Part shown: positions 10,961 through 22,600 of the stretch, piece after piece
How positions within the stretch are numbered: the stretch's first letter is position 1
Layout of the letters: each line of letters starts with the position of its first letter
From: Liolophura sinensis
Lineage: Eukaryota; Mollusca; Polyplacophora; Chitonida; Chitonidae
DNA: 64,000 bases
Assembly: GCF_032854445.1 (NCBI RefSeq)
Contig: NC_088302.1
Coordinates: forward strand, 29,727,979 to 29,791,978
Direction of reading: 5' to 3'
Notes under the pieces: model-generated
The model's input: the letters and a program-made list of their open reading frames with translations, nothing else
Told to the model about the DNA's origin: nothing
Databases searched by the model: none
Translations under genes and position numbers: made by a program

Positions 10961-11335
10961 GATTGTCTTATACAGCCACCCGCCATGGCATATCCACAGT
11001 TTTATCAACCATTTATGCCGTTCCTGGAAGCTTCAAACGATGGATGGATTGCAGTCCTGTATCAGTATCAGTATCAGGGTGAACTGTTAAGGGAAATCCC
11101 CTTCGGGTCGAGAGCCTTAAGCCCCGTACACCGTCTTCATTCAAACAAATTAGAATTCCTGACTATAAAATCGGGGGTTTCCGGGACTATTTGTATTAAG
11201 CTCCCAGCTTTACAATCTTCAGACAATAATCCGCTCACGGGCAGTTTATCGACAGCCAAATTGAATGCTACAGGACAAAGGTGGGTCTCTGAACTGGCTC
11301 CTTGTGGATTCAGCATCAAATACCGACTGGGTTGA
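10960..11335 (+). pseudogene. RNase H remnant of gypsy element
   Basis: In one frame: PFMPFLEASNDGWIAVLYQ, a Q-Y-Q-Y-Q slip-type duplication at 11060-11075, then IPFGSRALSPVHRLHSNKLE at about 11095-11160. The normal first catalytic Asp (…D-A-S…) reads E-A-S, so the active site is damaged. It follows RT directly, as in Ty3/gypsy elements. Confidence 0.75.
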
Positions 11336-11639
11336 GCCAATCAAGTAGTGGACACACTTTTGCCATTGGATCCAGACCAGTATACAGAAAAGTGCTCACT
11401 GAAAGCCGAGAATCCCATCCTTTTCATCAAGGATTATCGGTAATGAATACGTGGTATTAACATGTCCTGTGACGTTGTACCCTGGCTCCTCCGGTATCAC
11501 TACCCAGCTCAGCACAAATGAACCGAAATCCGCACAACATAATGACCCAGTTATCAAGAGGATAGGTGACTTTAAGCAGATGATATTAAACCAAGCAAAA
11601 GTGATGTTTGAAATACGTCACCTCCAGAAAAAGCAATGT

Positions 11640-12340
11640 TAGGAGAGTCGCGACACTTGATCACAGACTTTGATGTATCGGTTCACTGAAAACAAATACC
11701 AGTTAGTGCTACAGGAGCAGTATCGTCCCGTAGTACACAAAGAACTCCATAGCGAAATGGGTCACTTAGGAGCAGAGCGTGTTATTGACCTAGCACGCAA
11801 CAGGTTGTAATGGCCCCACATGCAGAAAGGTGTGGAACAATACGTTACTAAGTCGTCTTCCTACCTGAAACAGAAACGCCCGAAACGAAAAACATGTGTA
11901 TCACTGGGTAATCTGACATCGTCCTATCCATTCGAATTTGTATCCATTGATTTCATCTATTTGGAAAAGAGCAAGGAATGATACGAACACATCCTTGTGG
12001 AAAACTTCACCAAGTATACAAAGGCATATGCCACAACGAACAAATCGGAGAAAACAGTTGCATCCAAGTTGTTTGACGATTTTGTGTTGAAGTTCGAATT
12101 TCCAGGGAGACTACACCTCGACCACAGGGAAGTGTGTGTGTATGGGGGGGGGGAACAGTCTTTTCAAAGAGTTCACCAAGTTCACCAGTTCGCTCCAACT
12201 CCAGAGCGGCTCCGTACCATCTCCAAGGGAACTGTCAAACAGAACGAATGAACCGCACCCTGATGGAATTGTTGTGAACACTACTGGAAGCAAACAAATC
12301 AAACTGGAAGGATCATGTGAACAATGTTGAAATGATTCGA
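11640..12340 (+). pseudogene. Integrase remnant of gypsy element
   Basis: An HHCC-like part (HKELHSEMGHLGAERVIDLA, about 11740-11800, then an in-frame stop near 11807) is followed by FEFVSIDFIYLEKSKE, which carries the first catalytic Asp, and NFTKYTKAYATTNKSEKT at 12003-12058. Sequence around LHLDHREV (about 12110) resembles the second catalytic Asp region. It is interrupted by a TGA near 11980 and frame-shifted at the G10 run. Confidence 0.75.
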
Positions 12341-13009
12341 CCGGTTTCAGTCCGTTCTGTATCCTGTTCGGCGTTCCCCCACGTCTTCTAATTGACTCAA
12401 ACCTGACTTCCACTTCAAGAGCCAAAGTAACTGTGTTGATAAATGGCAGTAAGAGGTATGAAAGAAGCATATGTGAAGGCTTCCCGGGCAGCTTTGAAGC
12501 TAAGAGCATACAAGACATACCGTGACAAACAGGTTTTTTCCCCTATGTTTAGACCTCAAGCCAAGAGCAAACCCTGGGAAAATAAGGGCGTTTCGGGAGG
12601 AAAACATTTACAAGGAAATAAGGGAGGTTGGTGACAATCTTGTGTTTGAAGTTCAGCCAGAACCTCAAATTGGAAAGAGGAATGTGCTCATGCCCTGTGG
12701 AAGACTCCCCTTAGACATTCCCCAAGTACAAGCAAAGCGGAGCAACCGATAAAATGAAAAGACAAACACAAACAGGCCGTTGTACTACCAGTTATGGATC
12801 ATCAAATGGATCGGACGAAGACGGCGACGATGATCAAGGAGGATACTTCGTCGAGGTCGACCCGCGGCTTAGATCAGATGCCTCTGTCTGACTCTGATAC
12901 ACCAATTGATCAACCTGAAGCAACTGACTTGGACGGGCAGATCCCCTCCACAGATATGACACCAGGGAACGATAATGCTGATGATATGAAACATGAAATC
13001 GTTGATTAA
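12340..13009 (+). pseudogene. Gypsy pol C-terminal tail remnant
   Basis: Fragments such as MKEAYVKASRAALKLRAYKT (12460-12520) and a Ser/Thr/Asp-rich tail ending at a TAA at 13007-13009 continue the integrase C-terminal region in other frames. No chromodomain could be recognised. The acidic tail piece (12794-13009) is open but is best read as part of the element rather than a host gene. Confidence 0.5.
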
Positions 13010-13430
13010 CCATGCGACGACACACAGAGAAGAGATATCCTAAGGTAGGTAATCCGGAATTCCGACGTTATGACCAAAGTGAATCCTGTGATAATTCTGA
13101 ATGGGCTTATTCAACATATCCCAGCTCAACTGTATTCTGGACTCTTTCCAGTTTGGGCACCTTTCGCTACCAATGGGTTTCATAATCAGCAAATGACTTA
13201 TGAAAGGTTGTTTAGCTACAAACTCTGAACGACGATGGTTTGAATTGAACTGTGTGCTGTGAAAATATCAGTTTAATCTGCGACAATCATTAAAGGTGAA
13301 GTTCTGGACGAAGTTCTCGCTTTAGACCTATGTTGTTCCGGTGGGTTCGGTGGGTTCATTCTGTGAACCTGTTGTTCCGGTGGGGCCCATCGGACGTCAT
13401 TTTGTGAACCTGCAACTTTAATTTAAGAGA

Positions 13431-13785
13431 TGTAGTGTTAGAATACGTTGATTATTTGGACTGTTTAAGTGATGTGTGTAGATCTACTAATATTAACTTC
13501 AAGAATGACACTTGTCGAGTTGTTATGTTCAAATCATAAATGGTTTGCACGATGTATGGCATTACTAGTAGATACCTCCCACCAAGAGTTATTGGGGAGA
13601 GTGTGGGACTCCCGTTGGGACCCTCATTCTCTACGCTTTGAAAAGTGTGATTTTACGCTTTTTAGTTATAACGTTAAAGTTGTTTAATTATGCCAGTTAT
13701 GTACTGCAAATAATATGATTTAATTTGTGTATGTGGAAATTGTTACCAGGCGGGAATAAACATTGAACATTCTGTATTTGTCGCA
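13431..13785 (+). repeat. Candidate 3' LTR of gypsy element
   Basis: Starts TGTAGTG after a short purine stretch (AAGAGA) and ends …GTCGCA (TG…CA form), with an AATAAA at 13755-13760. It lies about 420 bp after the last pol-like codon. No second copy was found 5' of Gag, so both boundaries are guesses. Confidence 0.3.
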
Positions 13786-14484
13786 TGCGGATGAGTAGCT
13801 TGAATGGCCCGCGCTGATCGCCATCTCGCCATCTTCCCGGATGATACACGATTCACACCAGCATAAGAATGATATGTGCTAAATTCCGATAACTCACAAA
13901 GGAAGGTAAATTGATTTTTCTTTGTGAGGTCCACTTGCACATCGCTCCCGTCACACAAGCTGTAAAAAACGTAGTGTTTACGTCATGAAAACATAAGCTG
14001 GTAATCAGCATGCACAAATATGTAAATTAGTTCATTCTAATTGAACGCAAATAGTTACTTTATTGTCCTTATATCAGCTTACAACTCTTATCATAAGCTC
14101 ATATAACAAAGTGTATACCCGTGTGAGCTTATTTAGTTTAGTTTAGTTTAGTTTAGTATGCTAAATGGAGTATATCGTTCCTAACAATTATCAGTGCGTC
14201 TCACTGCATGAAATTGAACATTTTCCCCCTATAAGATCCATGTATCTTAGAAATTAAATTATCTTCTCATTACTTGTTAAACTTTCAAAATAGCATGAAC
14301 GTATGGCTTCCCATTACACAATCCTGCACTCGTTGAATTTTGCATTTTCTCTTATTCAATAATATCTTTACTTATCAATGTAATTCACTGATTGAAATCT
14401 AATAGTTTTTGATTTCACTATCCTTTAAAAAGGGGTGAATGTATGGTTTATATACTACATTTATTTAGTATTGGCATATTATCA
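13786..14484. other. Gap between two retroelement relics
   Basis: No gene seen. A short TTTAG pentamer repeat (about six copies) lies at 14128-14157. The rest is AT-rich and unassigned; part may be unrecognised retroelement flank. Confidence 0.4.
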
Positions 14485-15480
14485 CTTTTTCATTTCAGTA
14501 AATCCATCCTCACTTACGATGACATTTCTGACCCTAATCCAATCCATATTCAAAACTTTAAATCCCCTGTCGCAAGCGTGGATTGGCATTCCGTCCTCGA
14601 CAATGTCGAAAGCAACGAGGCTTACAAGGGTTTCTCAGACAGCGTTTGCGTTTCCTTCGTGAACACAGAGATGGGTAAAAAAACATAAACCTGGATACCA
14701 ACTGCAATTCTAAAATCCATAAAGGAAAAAAAACGGTATAAACTTCATCTAAAGAAACAGCAACCATAGAACAACAAAGCAATATCGTCAGCCTAGCAAC
14801 AAACTTAATAACACATTTAGGACAGCACGCAAAACACACTATGATAAACAGTTTAATGCAGTTAACAACAACATCAAAGGCACTTAGAAGATTCTTTCGG
14901 GGCTACTGAATTTACCTTTAACAGAACTGTTTCCAAAAATCTGCAATTAAATGCTTATCAATTTTATGACTTCTTTAATACTATTCCTGCCACACTAGCG
15001 TCATACCCTCTACTACAATGCCTATAAGAATTATCTTACTGCAATACAAATACCCGACTTCCATTTTAATTACTGCACATCAGACGATACTTATAACAGC
15101 ATTATTGACCTCAAGAACTGCTCCGCTGGTCTTGACAATATGAAAGCCTTAACAATAAAGAGTGCTGCCGAAAGCCTATCGGTTCCACTAGCCCATATAA
15201 TTGATAGTTCTTTTGATACAAGGGTTTTTCCAGTCCCGATGAAACTCCAAAATTACTCCAATATATAAATCTGGATCTTCAAATGATTTTGCGAAGTATT
15301 TCGAGACTGTCTTACTTAAGTAAAGTCTTTAAAAGACACGCTACAAACCAAATTACTGCATGTTTAGAAAACAACGAAATATAGAATCAGCCCGGCTTCG
15401 GGTTATCATTTCACATCGCATGCAATCTTAAACCTTTACTAAAAGCTTATTGCGGCTAAAGAAGATAAAAACTATGATAT
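14485..15480 (+). pseudogene. LINE (non-LTR retrotransposon) reverse transcriptase fragment
   Basis: Broken pieces in several frames read as the endonuclease-RT linker and early RT of a LINE: SVDWHSVLDNVESNEAY (about 14567-14620), RTARKTHYDKQFNAVNNNIK (about 14820-14880), SAGLDNMKALTIKSAAESLS then VPLAHIIDSSFDTRVFP (about 15124-15235), and IYKSGSSNDFAKY (about 15262-15300). These are typical LINE patterns (K-S-A-G-x-D-N-x…PLAHI…G-x-F-P…I-Y-K-S-G). The catalytic FADD box and beyond are missing or unrecognisable. Clade was not determined. Confidence 0.75.
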
Positions 15481-17106
15481 ATGGCTTACTTAGCATAGTG
15501 AACTTCATGAAACCGGCCCCAGGCCCACCATACTCCTACTAGAGTTCAGTACCACCATGTTCCTATTGACAAGTATGGCTAGATTTTAGTACCAACATAC
15601 TCTAAATGACATGTATGCCAAAAAGGTCACCGTCATTATGTGGGAAAAACCGTTTCGGTCCAAAGCAGTCCCAGATTTGTAACCACTCGGGAAGCATGAA
15701 GGGGCGTTATATTCTATCATTCATCCTCATTGATGACAGCACGGAGATTGTCGTCGTCGTCAATATGATATTTTACGCCAGTAAAGAAAGCCTTACTTTT
15801 TAAGGCAAAATATATGGAAGGAATGGCAATTATCGTACAAGCGATATAGATTAATCCACAGGACCGCTTTGAGTGATAACATGATCAATACTGTGCTTTC
15901 TCACAAATGAAAATCGGTGTTAAAATTTCTTAAAAGTAATATATTTACAACATAATCATTTTGGTTTCAATGCTAGTTTTAATGGTACAGAAATTAACCT
16001 TTGCACACTCTAAAGTATATAAACTCCACATGAATTTAACTGCTTAGGTACAGCGCGCAAATTTTCGGATAAAATACCTGTAGTGTATATAGGAAAGTTC
16101 ATGGTTTTACTGGAATCACCCAAAAGAACATAAAACGTACAATGTGGTCACCAAGGCAACCTCCGACTTAAACAATCGAAACACCTCGAAAGAAGCTGAA
16201 AGAAACCCGAGTAATTATTGTTGAGAGATGAATACACTTAGATACTAGTAGTTTTTGGAGCTACTGAACGGTGGCGACAATTTGTTTACCATAGCAACCT
16301 TTCAAAGGAATGAGTGTATTGTACGACGTATTGTATCAAAGAACTGCATCTATTCACCATTTATTAAACTAATACCTCGAAGCCTTTGGGTGATATAGCC
16401 CGGACAGGAAAGCGTGCGAAACGATGGACAAAATCAGCACTGACCGTGTAAAAATCCAGTCCACGATTTCACGGTACAGGAGCAACCAAAGGGTACACAA
16501 CCGGACCAAACGATAAATAGGCAATGACACGTCTCTTATGATAAAACATTATAACCCTGTGTAGTCATACTCAGTTCAGGAAATTTTGTGCACTGTCGTG
16601 AAAATTCACAGCGTTGTAGCACGTTTTGTGCATGCATACTCATGCGGCAATCGACGCCCCAAGCTGGTTTACTGAGTTACAACACTGAGATGTTTAATCA
16701 TTGTTAAACTAAGTTACATCCCTGAGATAATTCATCGATGTTTCAAGGGTTCTTATTCCGTAAAAGAGACAACAATTTGTTGGTAATTGAACAATTTCGT
16801 GTAAATCTGGCATACGTGGCCCTTCTTAAATACTACATGTATCGATTCACAGCCAAAGGAAGGGAGACAATTGTAGAGCCACAGCCTATGGGTATGGTTT
16901 GACACCAAAAATGCCTCTACCAGTTACACAGCAAACACACTTGACAACGTGCTAGGAAAATGTTTTCCTTACATGAAATCACTTGGGGAATTTTCATCAC
17001 TCTGTCATTGTAATTATTAACAGCTCTCTGTCATATCCGTTTATTGTCCACTATTCTCCGCCATTGTTTATGTTTACCGTAAACGATAACGGTTGTTGTA
17101 CATAAT
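15481..17106. other. Unique non-coding stretch
   Basis: No convincing exon. It contains two RFX X-box-like motifs at 16147 and 16284, listed separately. The remainder is unassigned. Confidence 0.4.
16147..16298. promoter_or_regulatory. Pair of RFX X-box-like motifs
   Basis: GTCACCAAGGCAAC at 16147-16160 fits the X-box consensus GTNRCC-N(0-3)-RGYAAC exactly. A second, looser copy GTTTACCATAGCAAC lies at 16284-16298, where the right half-site fits. X-boxes are bound by RFX factors and often mark ciliary-gene promoters or enhancers. No gene was found beside them, so a role is inference. Confidence 0.25.
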
Positions 17107-17195
17107 AGTACTAGGTGTGACTCGACAAAGAACTGACCCTGGAATCCGCCGCCCCCGAAGTGGACGCTCTACGAACTGAGCTATCGAGGCCTGTC
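17107..17195 (-). repeat. SINE family B, tRNA-like head only
   Basis: On the minus strand the A-box-like ATAGCTCAGTTCGTAGAGCG and the following CCACTTCGG and GAGTCACACCTA match the head of the complete family B copy at 46422. The body and tail are not seen here, so it is a truncated copy. It would be easy to mistake for a tRNA gene, but it lacks a proper acceptor-stem pairing. Confidence 0.6.
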
Positions 17196-17405
17196 CATGT
17201 TAAGATTTGTGTCATAGCTAAAAAATATTCACGTAGCAGATTGCGTACGGTAATTGCCATCGATATGACTTACTTGTAAAAAAAATATCCCCACTCTCTG
17301 TATCGGTGAATACCAACTTACTGGCGCTATTGTTGCCAGCGAGTGCTTCATTTTGTGCAATGCTCACTTTTCCCGAACAGAGCTGTGAAAAGGTCTGACA
17401 TCAAC

Positions 17406-17495
17406 CTACGGATGCCCGTGGGCCTCCCCCGGGCTCTGTCCGGTTTCCTCCCACCACAATGCTGTCGTAAAAGTGACTTATTCATTTCCCCTTTA
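17406..17495 (+). repeat. SINE family A core fragment
   Basis: Contains CGTGGGCCTCCCCCGGGCTC and GTCCGGTTTCCTCCCACCAC followed by AATGCTGTCGTAAAAGTGA, the family A core with a short deletion. There is no head and no tail beside it. Confidence 0.75.
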
Positions 17496-17564
17496 TCAGT
17501 AGATGTATCCAACAAGAAATTAAAACAGTGGGACTCAGTATGACAATCTTGTCCTTGGTATACC

Positions 17565-17660
17565 ACTGACAGATTCTAGGGCTAAACATTGGTTGTGACC
17601 ACCCCAGGAATCGAACTAGCAACCTCATAGTAAAGAACCTAATCGCTAGCAATGAAAGTC
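17565..17660 (-). repeat. tRNA-like SINE head remnant
   Basis: On the minus strand it carries a B box (GTTCGATTCCTGG) with an upstream GCTAGCGATTAGGTTC. It opposes the orientation of the family A core just to its left, so it belongs to a separate insertion. Confidence 0.4.
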
Positions 17661-17784
17661 AGCAGTATAGGTCATTGGGCGAACGGGCCTTAAAACAAAA
17701 CTAGGAGGTTACTGACCGGTAGACGTAATTGGTGGTCCCTGGGGCATCTTAATTTCGTAATGCATATACTTTTTTAGTGGTTTG

Positions 17785-17968
17785 GGGCCATTGTGGCCGA
17801 GTGGTTATCGTGCCAGCTCGGCACAATAGCTCGGTCTAGGTCCTCTCCGGTCGTACGTGGAAAGGTCTGCCGGTAAACCTGCGGTTTTCAACGGGTTCTT
17901 CCCACCATAATGCTGACCGTCGTCGTATGAGTGAAATTTGTTTGCGTACGGCGTAAAGCATAACGTAT
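17785..17968 (+). repeat. SINE family A copy with different tRNA head
   Basis: The head is GTGGCCGAGTGGTTATCGTG, like the A box of a serine- or leucine-type tRNA, rather than the GGCTCAGTTGGTTAG head of other copies here. The body then follows family A (GGTCGTACGTGGAAAGGTCT, CCCACCATAATGCTGACCGT, GCGTACGGCGTAAAGCATAA). It lacks the (AAAT)n tail. Confidence 0.75.
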
Positions 17969-20900
17969 AACTTCAAATCACAGGATGTCACAACCTGCTG
18001 ACTTGTTCAAAAGTTATGCTCATTTGATCCACTTCCTATATTTATATCCCACTTAAACAGATTCATTCCTGAATCTAACGTTCCACTTATCCTGTATATT
18101 ATTTGTTTTTTTAATAATTGTGACATTACCGGTGGAAATGAACACTTCGACTCGAAAACAAGCTTAAAGAGTATAATATTGGGAATTACCAAAAGTGTTG
18201 TAGCTTTTTTGAACTTCTGTTCTTAAATTTTTCTTGCAGTGATATCGACTGGCAACAGATCATTGTGCAGATGCTGGGGTGTTATACGTGTCACTGACTA
18301 AAGGCAATTTGACTCATCTTAGACCTGAATATAAACAACTTGCTCAAAGATACAGACAATAGATCTCTTGATCCACATCACGTAAGGCACCCTTAGGCCT
18401 ATCTATATGCTTAGCTCACGTATTAAGTTCACTTATTTATTCATTTGAGAGGTGTCTTAACATCATATTCAAGAGCTTTACACTTAACAGATTACTGTGG
18501 TCAGCTTCATAAGGGCGGAGGAAACCCAAGGTGCTCAATCTTGGGGGTTTCTAGACGAAAGGATATAGGAACAAACGCGTTCACATCCAAGGGAGACAAC
18601 TGGCACGGATTTATAGCACAAACGATTAAATGAAGAATTGTTACTCCCCTTTGACGGAAATGGGACGTCAATTCATTGATAATTCAAGAGGAGCAGCTTT
18701 CACATAAGAAAGCTTGTGGTCAGTACTGGCAGTTGTAAAGAAAAGCTTCAACAAAACAATAATGTGGGCATAAAACAAATATTGGTTTGAAGTAAACAAC
18801 AATTACTGTATCCCGTGTGTAGGTTGTAGAAGCAAACGCGTAAGCATACTGCTTATGAATAACGGCTTTTGGACAGTCTGTGTAACAGATAGAACAGTGG
18901 GAAATAAAGCAGAATGGTTGTTAGACTTCATAATGTACGACAGTTTCAAAAGACGTATTAATCTGGTGTTGTACAAGACAAGCTTCAAACAAGGACATAC
19001 ACATCACTGTATAAAGTCGTGCTGGTTTTGCCAATTTACCACGCGAGTTAGCTCCCAAGCTGCGTTTTTGTTTTTGGAATTCTCCAAAGGGATTTTGTTA
19101 CAAAGAGGCAACTTAAAACGATTAATGGAGGAAGTGAGTTGCGTTTTATTGCACTGTATTTTCATTAGTATCCCCTTACGTTCTAGCCGGAAACCTTGAA
19201 TAGTTTCTCCGAGCGAACATTGTAGTCAATAGATCAAAGGTCCCCTGTTCCCAGTCGCAAAGCTGAGAGAAAAAGGGGCTTCTTGTTTAAATACAGTTGG
19301 GCTAATTCCGTACGCTCGACATCCCATTACCCTTTTTGCCGGCAGCTAAATTGTAAAGACGCGGAATTGTATTACAACTCGACCGCGTGGAAGCAAATTC
19401 CATTTTCTGTTCGGGATTCAAGGGCTTCTTCAATTACACGAGTGGCAGGTTTCTACAGGTGTGCCGAAGGAGTTGGAAGACTGGAGACAGAGAAGAGAAG
19501 ACTGGGGCACGACCACACAAGTCGTGTTTGTCAATCTTCCTCACTTGTCGTTTGAGCAAAACTCGACGAACGCTTACCACCAAGACCTCAGAACAATGGC
19601 CATAGCTTCTGTTGTATGAATGTCTGTTCTATGGCATTGGGCTTGTTTCTAGAATACCGAAACCAGCTTTGTATGACATTGATAACAGGCCTGTAACACG
19701 ACTCATACTAATACCGTGTGAAATGTTGCATTTCAGTATCACCATTTGCACTAAATATACTTTCCTTTGAAATATTGTTTCTTCTTGCACTATACTACCT
19801 CCCTATGATGGTTTACTTCTAATGAATGATAATAGCGTACAGCTGCTTTAGGCAACCTTGCAGCCATATCGTGGCGATCTTACTTCGAAGATAAATTGCA
19901 TGTAATTTGCAGAGGCTTATTATACATCTTTCTGGCAGAGTAATTCGAATACAGTTCGTAAATATTCCTCTTTTCAGTAGCCCTAGAAGTGGCTCTGTCC
20001 ATCTGTCTCTCGCTCTGTCAAATTCTTGAAGTCACATCTTTTAATATAGGTCATTCGCTTAACGAAGGTCGCAATCGCACTTTGAGGTTTTTATTGCTAA
20101 TTTGCGCGTCATTTTTCCGAAGGTATGTGAGTTTTTTCCTGTCAGTCGGCCGGCATGAAATTCCGGTAAGGCGAAATTGCGCTTTAGAGCGAGATTTGCA
20201 TGTTATCAGATCAACTCGTGCTTACGTGTCACTGCAATAATACTGAAGCAAATTCACGTTTAATTAACGAAATTTCGCATTGCATGGACTGTATACCCAG
20301 AAAAGGGTGTCACCATAGTTAACCCTCGGAGGTGATTTGTCGTCTGGACACGTATTCGACCAGAGTGCGACATGGTACAACAAGGTGCGAGATATGTCAA
20401 ATTCTGCAAACTGTATGAAATAATGTTTGCCCTGTTTTCGTTTCACTTACCGAATTCGACTTGTCGATACGACTAGTCGCAGCGTGTGACCTCGGATTAT
20501 AAACGACTTATGTTGTACAAGCATTCCGAATTAGTCTTAGGTGCCATTCCGTGCTGTTAATTTTGCTCACGGGGATAAAATAGCTCAATCTTTCGGCTAA
20601 AGAGTCCATAGGCACCGTACACTGACCTACATCTCAATACTAATGCATTGCTCTTTGTGTCCGCACAGTGTTTTAAGACGGACCATTTTTCTAAGAACTG
20701 TCGTGTCAGCTCACCAGCCAAATCCATCAGGAGTCGCCGGTCGCTACAATGCCAGTTTGACAGAAGGAAATTGAATTTTGTCCCTTTCAATGCTTTTATC
20801 AATCGATGTGACCGAGACTGAATCACTCCTTACCCAATCCCAGTTCAGACATCTTCTCTCACCATTCCGCCTATCGTGACCCAAGGAGACCTCCATTATT

Positions 20901-22472
20901 CCCGGTATTCTGCCGACAAATGACGTTAGAGGAGTTAAGTCGGACACTGACGAGCGGCGAGAGACGAGAGCGCTCCGGGTGATCCCAGATATTAGAATAC
21001 ACGGAGATTTATGATGTAAATAAACCTAATTTAGCCTTGCCTGCGCTTTTTACCCGTAAAAAATTATTGTTTCTCTGCTTGCCTCTGCACGATATTTACG
21101 TCGTGAAGGCCGTATTCACACGGGGCGAAAATATGTGCTTGTTGACTAAATCAGATGTACTTTAATAGCGCTTAAAAATGTGTTTTCCTCGGTAGTTGTT
21201 CTTTTAAGTAGCTAGATTGGAAATAAATGTAATTCTTATTTTGACTTATTTTATAACCAACTTAAGTGTCGTTTTCGAAATGCTTTTTAGACGCAACAAG
21301 TAGAAGTATGTTGGAATGAAGTTGTTGTTGTTAGTGGTGGTGGTGATGGCCGCGCTTCTTCTAGTTCTCGGTCGATTTTATTTTGAAATGCGCATGCGTC
21401 GCAGCTTGCGACTGCACATCAGTCATCTGTGTGTATCCCTCGAGTACAGCGAAGTTCCAGGCAGCTGAAAGGATAGCATCTATATGTGTATTTAGAGACA
21501 GTGTTAGAACAACAGCTGCCATGGAATTCTTCTCTGCCAATCGTCTGCTGCTCTAACGATCTTTGCCATATTGCTGCATCGCCAGAAATCCATTGTTCCC
21601 ATAGTCTTTAGGGAAAACATTTTTCAGGCAGGATTTCCGTGAGTGATTCTCGATTCACTGTCTTTCACAATTTCAGTAGGAAGATTGTGCATAGAAAACT
21701 CGATGGCGCTTGAATTTTTTCTTTTAGAATCGAAAAGGTTTTAAAAGACATAATGGTTTCTAAAGTATTAGCCCATACAAGCCGGTGTCCTTCTTCGGGA
21801 ATTGTCACAGGTTACTTGGGCAGTGTGCTTCTGACCTTTCAGAACAAGAAGAATGCGATTATGATTTAGGTAACGAGTAAGTGCCACACACCATTGACCC
21901 CTTTGTGCAGCTTTCTCCAGCGCTTTTTTTCTTTCAATTGTGGCCTGCAGTAAATGTCAGCTAATGCTGGTAGGTCGATCAGGAATCGAAAGGCTGATCC
22001 CGTGCTTACGTTGAATAGGACATTATTAGAGGCCCCCGTAACATTACACATCAACGAGCATAGCTGGAAAGTTATTTCCTATTCAATAACACTCAAACGA
22101 AAACGAATCTCAGTATTGCCCTCTTGGAATTCCGTTCTACTCCCGGTCTTATCCGACCACCTCGTTAGTCCGTTTGACTCCAATTATTCTTCGCTTCAAT
22201 TCTTCTCCCTTTTTTTGGAGAGTATCGTGAACTGATCACAAAAGAAATGATTGATCAAAGCTCGAAAATATTGTCTACAATGCAAGATGACATCAAGCAT
22301 TCCTAGTAGACTCAATGAAGAAACATTGCATCCTGAAACGACGCAAAATTACAGACAACACATACATCTATCCGGTTTGTTTCTTACAGCGATAATAGTT
22401 ATTTCTAATAAACTTCTTAGCACCTTCTTACATCCTTGATCAGATATCTAACCTCAGCACCAATATGCAAAT
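17969..22472. other. Long unique non-coding stretch
   Basis: About 4.5 kb without an exon I can support. Sequence near 19.3-21.6 kb is less AT-rich and less repetitive, with several CpGs. An NRF1-like palindromic motif is at 21389. Open frames up to about 114 codons (e.g. 18855-19199) show no domain and no splice-supported continuation. Confidence 0.4.
21389..21399. promoter_or_regulatory. NRF1-like site TGCGCATGCGT
   Basis: Close to the palindromic NRF1 consensus TGCGCATGCGCA, in a locally GC-richer segment (about 21.3-21.5 kb). NRF1 sites are commonly promoter-proximal in animals. A 5' exon nearby was looked for and not found. Confidence 0.2.
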
Positions 22473-22484
22473 ATTTGCTCTAAG

Positions 22485-22588
22485 ATTTATTATTTATTTA
22501 TTTGATTGGTGAATACGGAAGAATATTTCACTTTTACGACGGCGGTCAGCATTGTGGTGGGTGGAAACCGGGCAGAGCCTGAGCGAAA
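22485..22588 (-). repeat. SINE family A, 3' part, inverted
   Basis: Minus-strand tail and core of family A (ATTTATTTATTTGATTGGTG, then CACTTTTACGACGGCGGTCA, GTGGAAACCGGGCAGAGCC on the plus strand), truncated where the head should begin. It lies head-to-head with the complete plus-strand copy that starts at 22601. It is bounded by a perfect 12-bp inverted repeat at 22473-22484 and 22589-22600. Confidence 0.85.
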
Positions 22589-22600
22589 CTTAGAGCAAAT

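Larger units (their letters stand above)
7835..13785 (+). mobile_element. Decayed Ty3/gypsy-type LTR retrotransposon
   Basis: Gag, zinc-knuckle-like, protease, reverse transcriptase, RNase H and integrase remnants occur in the canonical Ty3/gypsy order (integrase after RNase H) on the plus strand over about 5.2 kb. They are split among all three frames by stops and frameshifts, including a run of ten Gs at 12144-12153 in the integrase part. No envelope-like gene was seen. A candidate 3' LTR is listed separately; no matching 5' LTR or primer-binding site was found, and a SINE sits where it would be expected. The element is inactive in this copy. Confidence 0.87.

Noticed and set aside
12794-13009. 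Acidic 71-codon frame as an independent gene
   Set aside because: It directly follows the integrase remnant on the same strand and is best read as the tail of the retroelement polyprotein.
14128-14157. Telomere-like TTTAG repeats
   Set aside because: Only about six copies of TTTAG, not the TTAGGG expected for this kind of animal, and flanked by retroelement relics.
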